Positions 1 through 10,100 of a stretch of 64,000 bases of DNA are shown here, piece after piece. The first letter of the stretch is position 1, and each line of letters opens with the position of its first letter. The stretch spans positions 1-64,000 of the forward strand of contig CAIWDD010000114.1 of assembly GCA_903911355.1 (NCBI GenBank), written 5' to 3'. The position numbers were made by a program, and so were the translations under genes. This DNA is from an uncultured Nodularia sp. (GTDB lineage Bacteria; Cyanobacteriota; Cyanobacteriia; Cyanobacteriales; Nostocaceae). A model generated the notes under the pieces. The model was given only the letters and a program-made list of their open reading frames with translations, did no database searches and was not told the DNA's origin.

Positions 1-192
1 ATGGATGTGAACGAAGCGTACACATCAAAAACAGTCAGTTGGACTGGTGAAATCATCCCCAACCTTGGTGGTGCTAAATTCGTTAAGTCTCCATCTGACG
101 GGCTGGTAATGAGCCGGGATATAAATGGTGCGCGAGGGATTTTCCTACGTGCATTGGTTGATACGCCCTCTCTTAAAGAGTGTATTTGTTAG
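1..192 (+). pseudogene. 3' end of a TnpB (OrfB) transposase gene, cut by the window edge
   Basis: The 63 visible codons resemble the C-terminus of TnpB proteins of IS200/IS605- or IS607-type elements. They contain EAYTSKT, which follows the zinc ribbon, and RDINGARGI, which carries the third RuvC-like catalytic Asp. TnpB is an RNA-guided nuclease that helps keep the transposon in place. The ATG at base 1 is probably internal, because the family is normally 350-450 residues long and the rest would lie upstream. Whether the full gene is intact cannot be seen. The stop codon lies only 65 bp before thrC, so this element forms the upstream border of thrC. No obvious transposon right end or reRNA hairpin was recognised in the gap. 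Confidence 0.75.
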
Positions 193-257
193 TGAATGTT
201 AGCAAAAAAGTATCGGCTTACCCATCCCCAATCCTTAGTTAAAAACTTTTAAAACCT

Positions 258-1349
258 GTGACTGTGAGTTTGTCTGTTGTTAAATCTACTCGCCAACCTT
301 GGCCCGGACTGATAGAAGCCTATCGCGAATATTTACCTGTAAGCGAGAAAACGCCGGTTGTTACCTTACTAGAGGGTAATACTCCCTTAATTCCAGTACC
401 GGCCATCGCCGAACGCATTGGCAGACAGGTAAAAGTATTTGTCAAATACGATGGTCTTAACCCCACTGGTAGCTTCAAAGATCGGGGGATGACCATGGCA
501 ATCACCAAGGCTAAGGAAGCTGGGGCTAAGGCAGTAATTTGTGCTAGTACAGGGAACACCTCAGCGGCGGCGGCAGCTTATGCTAAACGTGGCGGGATGA
601 AGCCTTTTGTGTTGATACCCGATGGCTATGTAGCCTTGGGTAAGTTAGCACAGGCTTTGTTATACGGTGCGGAAGTTTTAGCAATTAAAGGCAATTTTGA
701 CCGCGCCCTGGAAATTGTGCGGGAAATGTCCGAAAGCTATCCCATTACTTTAGTTAATTCTGTGAATCCCTACCGTTTGGAAGGACAAAAAACCGGAGCA
801 TTTGAAGTGGTAGATGCTTTGGGTAATGCTCCAGACTGGTTGTGTATCCCAGTGGGTAATGCGGGAAATATCACAGCATATTGGATGGGTTTTTGTCAAT
901 ATCACCAAGGCGGAAAATGCGATCGCCTACCGCGGATGATGGGATTCCAAGCTGCAGGGGCTGCTCCCCTGGTAAATGGGCATCCTGTCACCCATCCCGA
1001 AACCATCGCCACAGCTATACGTATTGGTAACCCTGCTAGTTGGGATAAAGCCATGGCTGCCCAATCTGCCAGCCAAGGTAGTTTCAAAGCCGTTACCGAT
1101 GAGGAAATTCTGGATGCTTATAGACTTTTAGCATCATCAGAAGGAATTTTCTGTGAACCTGCCAGCGCTGCATCTGTAGCCGGTTTGTTGCAGGTTAAAG
1201 ACCAAGTTCCCACAGGGGCGACAGTGGTTTGTGTCCTCACCGGGAATGGTTTAAAAGACCCAGATACAGCTATTAAACACAGTCACAGCCAATTTAAACA
1301 AGGCATTGATGCTGAAGTAGGGGCAGTAGCCCAAGCAATGGGATTTTAA
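258..1349 (+). CDS. thrC: Threonine synthase
   Basis: This PLP enzyme converts O-phosphohomoserine to threonine in the cytoplasm. The 363 residues match the short bacterial/cyanobacterial class. The PLP-binding lysine is K74 in PTGSFKDRG, preceded by the substrate-loop sequence LLEGNTPL (38-45). [13 protein letters not shown] and the glycine-rich VLTGNG near the C-terminus form the phosphate-binding elements. The start is GTG at 258, which gives the usual N-terminus before [16 protein letters not shown]. No strong ribosome binding site is visible. The gene stands alone: a transposase tail lies 65 bp upstream and a hairpin lies downstream. Confidence 0.95.
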   Translation: MTVSLSVVKSTRQPWPGLIEAYREYLPVSEKTPVVTLLEGNTPLIPVPAIAERIGRQVKVFVKYDGLNPTGSFKDRGMTMAITKAKEAGAKAVICASTGNTSAAAAAYAKRGGMKPFVLIPDGYVALGKLAQALLYGAEVLAIKGNFDRALEIVREMSESYPITLVNSVNPYRLEGQKTGAFEVVDALGNAPDWLCIPVGNAGNITAYWMGFCQYHQGGKCDRLPRMMGFQAAGAAPLVNGHPVTHPETIATAIRIGNPASWDKAMAAQSASQGSFKAVTDEEILDAYRLLASSEGIFCEPASAASVAGLLQVKDQVPTGATVVCVLTGNGLKDPDTAIKHSHSQFKQGIDAEVGAVAQAMGF

Positions 1350-1362
1350 TTATTTGGTATCA

Positions 1363-1414
1363 GCTGACTGTCAGTAGGGGCTACACCAACTTTTTCTGGG
1401 ACAGGTAGCCCCTA
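1363..1414 (+). terminator. Hairpin downstream of thrC
   Basis: A 10-bp perfect stem, TAGGGGCTAC (1375-1384) with GTAGCCCCTA (1405-1414), encloses a 20-nt loop. A small palindrome, CTGACTGTCAG, precedes it at 1363-1373. There is no T-run, so it may be a 3' stabilising hairpin or a copy of an intergenic repeat rather than a strict intrinsic terminator. Confidence 0.45.
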
Positions 1415-1549
1415 AATTCATGTACGGGGGATTTTGGTGATGTGGTGAAGATTTTCTGTTAAAGTTTTTTACCTAGCGATCAAATATGAACCAAAAGAGG
1501 GATAAATAAGAATAGTCTTATCTAAGTGATTCCTCCCCTTAGTCCTTCT

Positions 1550-2281
1550 ATGACTTATTGCCTCAGAATTGCCGATATTCCCACTAATGAGCGTCCACGC
1601 GAGCGTTTAATTAGCCACGGTGCTAAAACTTTGGCTACAGCTGAGTTAATTGCAATTCTTTTAGGTACTGGTCAGGGACCGGGAAAACTTTCGGCTGTAG
1701 GATTAGGACAATATATATTACAAGAACTAAGTAAACATCAACGTGACCCCCTAGCAGTTCTGCGAGAGATTAACCCAGCGGAATTAATGCAAATTCCTGG
1801 TATTGGCCCAGCCAAAGCCACCACTATCTTAGCGGCAATTGAATTGGGGAAACGTACCTTTCAATTTCGCCCCTCAGACAGTACACCCATTGATAACCCC
1901 GTTGTGGCTGCGGCTGCACTTAGTCAAGATTTAATGTGGCAAACACAAGAACGTTTTGCAGTGTTGCTGTTAGATGTGAAAAATCGGTTATTGGGAACCC
2001 AAGTAATTACTATTGGTACCGCCACGGAAACCTTAGCATCCCCGCGAGAAATTTTCCGAGAAGTCATTCGTCAAGGTGCAACCCGGGCAATTATTGCTCA
2101 TAATCATCCTTCAGGTAATGTGGAACCTAGCCCAGAAGATATAGAATTAACCCGTCAATTATTAGCAGGGGCGCGACTTTTAGGCATTCCATTATTAGAT
2201 CACTTGATTTTAGGTAATGGTAATCACCAAAGTTTACGTGAAATTACGACACTGTGGAATGAATACCCCCAAGGTGATTAA
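1550..2281 (+). CDS. radC: RadC family JAB/MPN-domain protein
   Basis: The protein has 243 residues from the ATG at 1550. An in-frame GTG at 1526 would add eight residues but lacks support. The N-terminal half holds a helix-hairpin-helix ([21 protein letters not shown] region, about 82-102). The C-terminal half is a JAB1/MPN metalloprotease-like domain with the zinc-binding HNHPSGN at 184-190 and the downstream acidic residue D197. The family is called DNA repair protein RadC, but its role in repair is doubtful and its biochemical activity is not established. The gene converges on the EF-G-like gene, and a short hairpin sits between them. Confidence 0.93.
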   Translation: MTYCLRIADIPTNERPRERLISHGAKTLATAELIAILLGTGQGPGKLSAVGLGQYILQELSKHQRDPLAVLREINPAELMQIPGIGPAKATTILAAIELGKRTFQFRPSDSTPIDNPVVAAAALSQDLMWQTQERFAVLLLDVKNRLLGTQVITIGTATETLASPREIFREVIRQGATRAIIAHNHPSGNVEPSPEDIELTRQLLAGARLLGIPLLDHLILGNGNHQSLREITTLWNEYPQGD

Positions 2282-2290
2282 TAGAAAATG

Positions 2291-2313
2291 GGAGTGACTG
2301 TTATTGCCACTCC
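2291..2313. terminator. Hairpin between convergent radC and EF-G-like genes
   Basis: GGAGTG (2291-2296) pairs with CACTCC (2308-2313) around an 11-nt loop in the 62-bp gap between two convergent stop codons. It could serve both strands. There is no strong T-run on either side. Confidence 0.4.
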
Positions 2314-2343
2314 TAGAGCCACGGATCAAGAAACTTGAAAATA

Positions 2344-4389
2344 TTACTTACTGTTACCCTTGCTACCATTCCCATTCCGCATTAGCACACGTTCAGCAAG
2401 TTTATCTGGTACTTCCTGGAAATGGTCATGTTCCCAGTGGAAAAACCCAACACCCAGGGTGAGCGATCGCAACTCTATAATAAAGTTTTGCATCTCAGCT
2501 TGGGGCAAGTATGCAGATACATGATCCCAGTTTTGCCAATCATCTTTGCCCTCATATCCCAAAATCTGCCCTCTTCTACCACTCAATAATTGCAGTACCT
2601 TAGAGGTAAATTCCCTGGGTGTTGTCACTCGCACCCGCAGAATCGGTTCTAGCAGAGTCGGTTTAGCCTGGGGTACTCCCGTTTGCATTGCCAATCGTGC
2701 AGCCTGTTTAAAAGCTTGTTCAGAACTATCAACGCTGTGATAAGAACCATTAGTGAGAGTGACCGCCACATCTACCATGGGAAACCCCAAAGGCCCATGT
2801 GTTAAAAACTCCCGCACACCCATTTCTACACCGGGAATATACTGTTTAGGAACTACACCCCCAACTATAGTTTCATCGAAGTTAAAACCTTTTCCCCGTG
2901 CTAGGGGTTTGATATCCAGGAAAACATCACCAAATTGGCCGTGACCACCACTTTGATGCTTGTAGCGTCCATGAACCGCAGCCACAGTTTTACTGATGGT
3001 TTCTTTATATGGTACTTGCGGCTGATGAGTTGTCATCGGTAAGTGATATTTGCGCCGCAGTCTGTCTAGGGCGACTTGTAAATGAATTTCACCTTGACCC
3101 CAGAGAATGACCTCATGAGTGTCCCCGTGTTGCTCCCAAGCCAAGGAAGGATCTTCTTCTAACAACTTGCTCAGGGAACTGCTGAGTTTTACTTCATCAT
3201 TGTGTCTTTCCGGTGTAATCGCCAAAGCATAGACTGGCCTTAACTGTTCGGCTTTGGCTAATTCCTTCGCCGGGGTTTGTGTAGAAATTGTCTCTCCTGT
3301 GTTGATACCCTCTAAACGGCTCAAAGCGACAATTTCACCCGCACCGACTTGATTAACTAAATGCTGTTGTTGTCCCATGATGCGGTAAATTCCCCCAGTC
3401 CGAACACCATTTAGGACAATACCATCAGTTAATTCACCTCGCCACACACGCACTAAGGAAAGTTTGCCACCTTGGGGCGTATAGTAAGTTTTTAATATCT
3501 GGGCTAAGGGGTGATTCCCTTTGATATTTCTTAAACGACGTTCTGCTGTGGTTTCTGATTCCGGCGCTTCTCGTTGTAGTGCTTCTAACAGAGGTCTGAC
3601 ACCATAATCTTTTTCTGCTATACCAAAGAACACCGGAACTACTAAATCTGCCCCTAATTCTAGTTTTAAGTCTTGGATAATTTCTTCTTGGGGTGGTTCA
3701 ATGTCTTCTAAAAGTTCTTCGAGTAGGTGGTCGTCAAAATTTGCCAAAGCTTCGAGCATTTCCGACCGGGCGATTTGTTCTTCTGCTTTTAAATTTTCAG
3801 GAAAAGGAATCAAATCAGCAGGTGCGCCTGGGTGATATTGATATGCTTGTTCACTCACCATGTCGATAAATCCGGTGAGTTGTTCCCCTTGCATGATTGG
3901 GTATTGGTGGGCTACCAGAGGACGACTAGAAACTGCTTTGAGTGCGTGTAATGTTTCTAAAACGTGAATATTTGCCCTATCCATTTTATTCACAAACACC
4001 AGATGGGGAATTTCCCAATCATCCAGGAATTTAAATAAGGGCGCTAGGGTCAGAACCCGTTCGCTGATGGGTTCACAAACGACAATTGCCGCGTCAACTC
4101 CTATTAAAGTATTGTAGGTTTCTTGGGCAAATTCTACCGAACCCGGACAATCAATAAAGGTAAAACGAGTGTCTTTAAACTCTGTACTGGCGGCGGTGAC
4201 TTCCACACTCATATGGCGATCGCGCGATTCTGGCGCACTATCCCCCACTGTGTTACCATCCTTCACATTACCCGGGCGCGAAATTGCCCCACTGACAAAT
4301 AATAAGCTTTCTAGTAGTGTGGTTTTTCCACTTAAATAAGGTCCAACAATTGCAACGTTCCGCGAACCCGATTTTACTTTTTCGTTCAT
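2344..4389 (-). CDS. EF-G-like translational GTPase paralogue
   Basis: This 681-residue protein has the EF-G/TetM domain order: a GTP-binding domain followed by domains II-V. From the ATG at 4389, which is preceded by GAGGGG, the P-loop is GPYLSGKTT (16-24), G3 is DCPGS (80-84) and G4 is NKMD (134-137). The catalytic His that follows PG in G3 of housekeeping EF-G (DTPGH) is Ser84 here, and the switch I RGITI-like segment is altered to RHMSV. It therefore belongs to the divergent EF-G paralogues found beside the canonical fusA in cyanobacteria and actinobacteria. Whether it hydrolyses GTP on the ribosome is unknown. An upstream GTG at 4425 would add twelve residues and is less likely. Confidence 0.88.
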   Translation of the reverse strand: MNEKVKSGSRNVAIVGPYLSGKTTLLESLLFVSGAISRPGNVKDGNTVGDSAPESRDRHMSVEVTAASTEFKDTRFTFIDCPGSVEFAQETYNTLIGVDAAIVVCEPISERVLTLAPLFKFLDDWEIPHLVFVNKMDRANIHVLETLHALKAVSSRPLVAHQYPIMQGEQLTGFIDMVSEQAYQYHPGAPADLIPFPENLKAEEQIARSEMLEALANFDDHLLEELLEDIEPPQEEIIQDLKLELGADLVVPVFFGIAEKDYGVRPLLEALQREAPESETTAERRLRNIKGNHPLAQILKTYYTPQGGKLSLVRVWRGELTDGIVLNGVRTGGIYRIMGQQQHLVNQVGAGEIVALSRLEGINTGETISTQTPAKELAKAEQLRPVYALAITPERHNDEVKLSSSLSKLLEEDPSLAWEQHGDTHEVILWGQGEIHLQVALDRLRRKYHLPMTTHQPQVPYKETISKTVAAVHGRYKHQSGGHGQFGDVFLDIKPLARGKGFNFDETIVGGVVPKQYIPGVEMGVREFLTHGPLGFPMVDVAVTLTNGSYHSVDSSEQAFKQAARLAMQTGVPQAKPTLLEPILRVRVTTPREFTSKVLQLLSGRRGQILGYEGKDDWQNWDHVSAYLPQAEMQNFIIELRSLTLGVGFFHWEHDHFQEVPDKLAERVLMRNGNGSKGNSK

Positions 4390-4947
4390 AAAACCCCTCT
4401 TGCGGTAAGTCAGTCTTACCTGCATGATTCTTGTTCAGGAGTATCAAATACTTTTCTGACAGAAAAATAATTCCTTCCTTAACTTGTCATTATCCTGCCT
4501 TTAACCACAATTGCCAAAAATTGTATTTTATCGTAAGGTTCACCTTGATTTTTTTAAAGATAAAAATAACTTTAATATACAATATTAAAGATTTGTAAAT
4601 ATTTGATAATTACCAACTCTTATTATAGCATTTGTTAGGGCTGTTATACCACTTGTATCCACCAAGATACAAGTGATTTTATATGATTATTCACAGTATT
4701 TACCCAGGGCAGGCAGGAGTTATACTGAGCATGTGGATAGCTTGCTTCGCCTAGCCATAGTATGCACAACCAACAAGATTTGTGACATTAAAATGTGACT
4801 TGATTTATTTGAAAAGTGCTGTGTACATACAGGTAAAATTAAGGTGTGAACCTCTTTGAGACGTATCTTTTTGTACCCTTATAGATAGATGAATCATTCC
4901 TTGAGCATGAGTAAAAATCAAATAGTCACCTCAAGGAGAATCAATCT
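4390..4947. other. AT-rich intergenic region between divergent genes
   Basis: These 558 bp must hold the promoters of the minus-strand GTPase and the plus-strand small gene at 4948. The only structure seen is a perfect inverted repeat at 4650-4675. No coding frame was recognised. Confidence 0.6.
4650..4675. repeat. Perfect 10-bp inverted repeat
   Basis: CACTTGTATC (4650-4659) and GATACAAGTG (4666-4675) are separated by 6 bp. The repeat could be an operator or a weak hairpin. Neither neighbouring gene ends here, so it is not an obvious terminator. Confidence 0.5.
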
Positions 4948-5187
4948 ATGACTACGGGTAACGGTCAATCTCAACAACCCATTAGCAACCTAGAGTATGA
5001 CTTCCTCACCGTGCTGCATAATAAAGCTGAAGCAGTAAAGGCTTATGATTGCTACATCAAAGATGCACAGGAAATGAACTCTCAGCCCTGTGTAGAATTA
5101 TTTCAAAAGTTGCGACAGTTGGAAATAGAACAAACCCAAGAAGTTCGCCACCATTTGCAACAAGTGATGCAGCACGGCAAGATGTAA
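4948..5187 (+). CDS. Small conserved hypothetical protein, 79 aa
   Basis: A strong Shine-Dalgarno sequence, AAGGAGA at 4933-4939, lies eight bases before the ATG, and a terminator-like hairpin follows the stop, so this is very likely a real single-gene transcript. The protein is soluble and acidic to neutral, with two predicted amphipathic helices rich in Glu and Gln (YDFLTVLHNKAEAVKAY and FQKLRQLEIEQTQEVRHHL). No catalytic motif, signal peptide or membrane segment is visible. It resembles small cyanobacterial proteins of unknown function. I assign no role. Confidence 0.75.
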   Translation: MTTGNGQSQQPISNLEYDFLTVLHNKAEAVKAYDCYIKDAQEMNSQPCVELFQKLRQLEIEQTQEVRHHLQQVMQHGKM

Positions 5188-5214
5188 TAACATTGGACAT
5201 ACAAAAGTCTATTG

Positions 5215-5245
5215 ACAATCCCTGCTCTAAAGAGACGGGGATTGT
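5215..5245 (+). terminator. Terminator-like hairpin after the 79-aa gene
   Basis: ACAATCCC (5215-5222) pairs with GGGATTGT (5238-5245), and an inner CTCT/AGAG pair lengthens the stem. It starts 27 bp after the stop codon. It lies beyond the 3' end of ndhD on the other strand and may act in both directions. Confidence 0.6.
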
Positions 5246-5345
5246 TGATCTGTGAATAATTTCCTGCTACTTAGCATCTTAGTAAAAAAAAGCGGGTACT
5301 CGACCCGCCAGCAGAGAAATATAAAATTCAACTATCAATCGGTAC

Positions 5346-6920
5346 TTAGAGGGAAATTTCTGGCGCGCGCAAAGAAATCTGTGATGCTTCTTTCTCCTGT
5401 GCTAAAGTCGGTACAGAATGACGTAATCTTGTCGTTAACTGTACTGTTGTGGCATCATACATCTGGGTCAGTAACTTAGGATAAAACCCAATACCAATAA
5501 TTGGCACTAACAAACAAGCAATGATAAACACTTCCCGGGGTTCAGCATCTATTAGAGCTTGGTGGGAAACTAACTCTTCGTTTTCTTGACCATAGAAAAT
5601 TTCCCGTAACATAGACAGCAAATAAATTGGAGTTAAAATTACCCCCACAGCCATCAGGAACACCACGATAACTTTAAAAGTGGAGCTATAAGCATCACTG
5701 GTGGCAAAACCCACAAACACCATTAATTCAGCCACAAAACCGCTCATTCCTGGTAATGCTAAAGAAGCCATGGAACAAGTGGTAAACATAGCAAAAATCT
5801 TTTTCATCCTCTTACCGACACCACCCATTTCATCTAACATCAGGGTGTGTGTCCGGTCATAAGTTGCGCCCACAAGGAAGAACAAACTCGCCCCAATTAA
5901 ACCGTGGGAAACCATTTGTAAAACCGCCCCACTCAGTCCCAAATCGGTAAAGGAAGCAATACCAATGAGGACAAAACCCATGTGAGAAATTGAAGAGTAG
6001 GCAATTTTCCGCTTCAGGTTGCGCTGGGCGAAAGATGTTAGGGCGGCGTAGATGATATTAACCACCCCCAAAACCACCAACACAGGGGCAAAATAAGCGT
6101 GAGCATCGGGGAGCATTTGGGCATTCATGCGAATTAAGGCATAACCGCCCATTTTCAGCAGAATACCTGCCAATAACATATGTACCGGCGCTGTAGCTTC
6201 ACCGTGGGCATCTGGTAGCCAAGTATGTAAGGGAATAATTGGCAACTTGACAGCGTAGGCAATGAGAAACCCAGCATAAAGTAAAAGCTGGAAATTAAGA
6301 GCGAAATCCTTCAAAGCCAGCGATCGCATATCGAAGGTGACGGTATCGCCGTAAAATCCCATTGTCAGGGCAGACAGCAAAATAAACAACGATCCACCAG
6401 CGGTGTATAGAATAAACTTAGTCGCTGCATATTGTCGCTTTTTGCCTCCCCAAATGGACAGGAGAAAGTAGATAGGTACGAGTTCCAGTTCCCACACCAA
6501 GAAAAATAACAGCATATCCTGAACAGCGAACACGGCGATTTGACCGCCATACATCGCCAGAATCAAGAAATAAAAGAGCCTGGGCTTGAGCGTCACAGGC
6601 CAAGCTGCTAAAATTGCCAATGTAGTAATAAACCCAGTCAAAATAATCAGAGGCATAGACAAGCCATCTGCCCCTACTGACCAATTCAAATCAAGTTGAG
6701 GTAACCAGGGGTAACTCTCCACCATTTGCAAATCTGGATTCGAGAAGTCGTAACCAGTATAAAAAGCGTAAACAATTAGTGCAAAATCAATTAGTCCCAC
6801 AATCAGGGAATACCAGCGCACTGTTTTGCCGTCTTTATCTGGGATGATGGGAATCAGTAGCGACGCGGCTATAGGTAACAAAATAATTGTCGTCAGCCAC
6901 GGAAAATTAACTGTATTCAT
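5346..6920 (-). CDS. ndhD: NAD(P)H-quinone oxidoreductase chain 4 (NdhD1-type)
   Basis: NdhD is a proton-pumping membrane subunit of the thylakoid NDH-1 complex, homologous to NuoM and Mrp antiporters. It takes part in respiration and cyclic electron flow around photosystem I. The 524-residue protein is a polytopic membrane protein. It carries [10 protein letters not shown] (the conserved Glu of TM5), [22 protein letters not shown] (the TM7 Lys and the loop after it) and the SSISHMGFV segment. Length and N-terminus fit the D1/D2 group used in respiratory/cyclic NDH-1 rather than the CO2-uptake D3/D4 forms, but this subtype call is by eye. ndhF lies upstream on the same strand, 766 bp away. 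Confidence 0.93.
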   Translation of the reverse strand: MNTVNFPWLTTIILLPIAASLLIPIIPDKDGKTVRWYSLIVGLIDFALIVYAFYTGYDFSNPDLQMVESYPWLPQLDLNWSVGADGLSMPLIILTGFITTLAILAAWPVTLKPRLFYFLILAMYGGQIAVFAVQDMLLFFLVWELELVPIYFLLSIWGGKKRQYAATKFILYTAGGSLFILLSALTMGFYGDTVTFDMRSLALKDFALNFQLLLYAGFLIAYAVKLPIIPLHTWLPDAHGEATAPVHMLLAGILLKMGGYALIRMNAQMLPDAHAYFAPVLVVLGVVNIIYAALTSFAQRNLKRKIAYSSISHMGFVLIGIASFTDLGLSGAVLQMVSHGLIGASLFFLVGATYDRTHTLMLDEMGGVGKRMKKIFAMFTTCSMASLALPGMSGFVAELMVFVGFATSDAYSSTFKVIVVFLMAVGVILTPIYLLSMLREIFYGQENEELVSHQALIDAEPREVFIIACLLVPIIGIGFYPKLLTQMYDATTVQLTTRLRHSVPTLAQEKEASQISLRAPEISL

Positions 6921-7686
6921 CGCAATTAATCTGCAAACAGAATCATGTTGGGCAAAAAGTCACTAGCTATTAACTAACAGCTTTTTGGCAGTTTTCCTTT
7001 CATTGTTAGGTTGATTTAATCAAATTGACAATCCCCCACCCTCCCGGATGACCTAAACCACATCTACAAAGCAGCCCTAACCGCCAGTCTGTATATTACA
7101 GGTAAACCCCCCGCCAATTGCCTCATAATGAGCAATTAAGGCATCTGTTGTCCATTAAATGGCAAATTTAATGAAAATATGAGAATCAGGTATTCTTAGA
7201 TGATTATTGAGTTGTTAGTCAAATATTTGGACAAACCTCTTGATAAATAGTCACAATATTTCCACGTTTGTAACTTTGGCAATGTTTCCCACTTACACCT
7301 TCTGTAAAATACTATGCTGGTGTCATTTCTTGATGTTCGCTATCTGACCATTCAAAGTTAATAATCTTAATCATGTTGATTCAGCTATATTTAATAAAGC
7401 AGACGGGTAAAGTTTAAAAGGAAAATTTTATTATGTGCTCAACGTGCTAAAAGAGAGATTGCAGAAGGACTTGCGAAACCAATGAATTAGGACAATTTAT
7501 AAATTCAGGATTTGGCTTTGGCTTTGAGAAAATAGAGTTTATCAACACCCTGAGAGCAAATAAAGGTACATGACTTGTAGTCAAAAATCTTGTCATCTTT
7601 TGCAATGCAACTCTGTGCGCCTACTGGGTCTGGTGGGTGAAACAAAAAGTCATGTAGGGGCGGACAGCAGTCCACCCCTGTAACAA
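6921..7686. other. Long noncoding gap between ndhF and ndhD
   Basis: The gap is 766 bp of AT-rich sequence. It holds the ndhF terminator-like hairpin at 7656-7679 and presumably an ndhD promoter. I see no coding frame I can defend. The size is unusual because ndhF and ndhD are close neighbours in related genomes. Confidence 0.55.
7656..7679 (-). terminator. Terminator of ndhF
   Basis: On the minus strand a 10-bp stem (AGGGGTGGAC with GTCCGCCCCT, one mismatched or wobble position, 4-nt loop) starts 8 bp after the ndhF stop. It is followed by ACATGACTTTTTG, a short T-run. It would separate ndhF from ndhD transcription. Confidence 0.6.
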
Positions 7687-9768
<2,082 letters not shown>

Positions 9769-10100
9769 CACTGATGCTTACTTTTAGAATTCTAATTTGG
9801 GGGAACTGTTAATAATTGTGACACACACCCTTGAGGATAAAATACCCCACCCGAAGCTAATTAGGCCGGGTAATTAAGCATGGTTTTATATTTTATAAAT
9901 TGGGTAGTAAGGAACAGAAAATATTTAGTGGTATTACACATAACCAGTAACTAATCATGAAAACCTGATCAGGTTAGGCCATAGGGACAAAACCCCTGAG
10001 TATGTGGCTGACTCAGGAACCCACATACGTCTTTAAGCTAGGAGATGTAGTGCCAACGGTCTGTTGAATAAACGGTTATGGTCAATGATTGTAGCTGTAA
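9769..10100. other. Intergenic region upstream of ndhF and downstream of polA
   Basis: These 332 bp contain a perfect 14-bp palindrome, AACCTGATCAGGTT, at 9962-9975. They also contain an 8-bp inverted repeat, GTATGTGG (10000-10007) with CCACATAC (10021-10028). On the minus strand that repeat is followed by TCAGGGGTTTTG and could end the polA transcript. The palindrome lies about 195 bp upstream of the ndhF start and could be a regulator site. No gene is seen. Confidence 0.5.
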
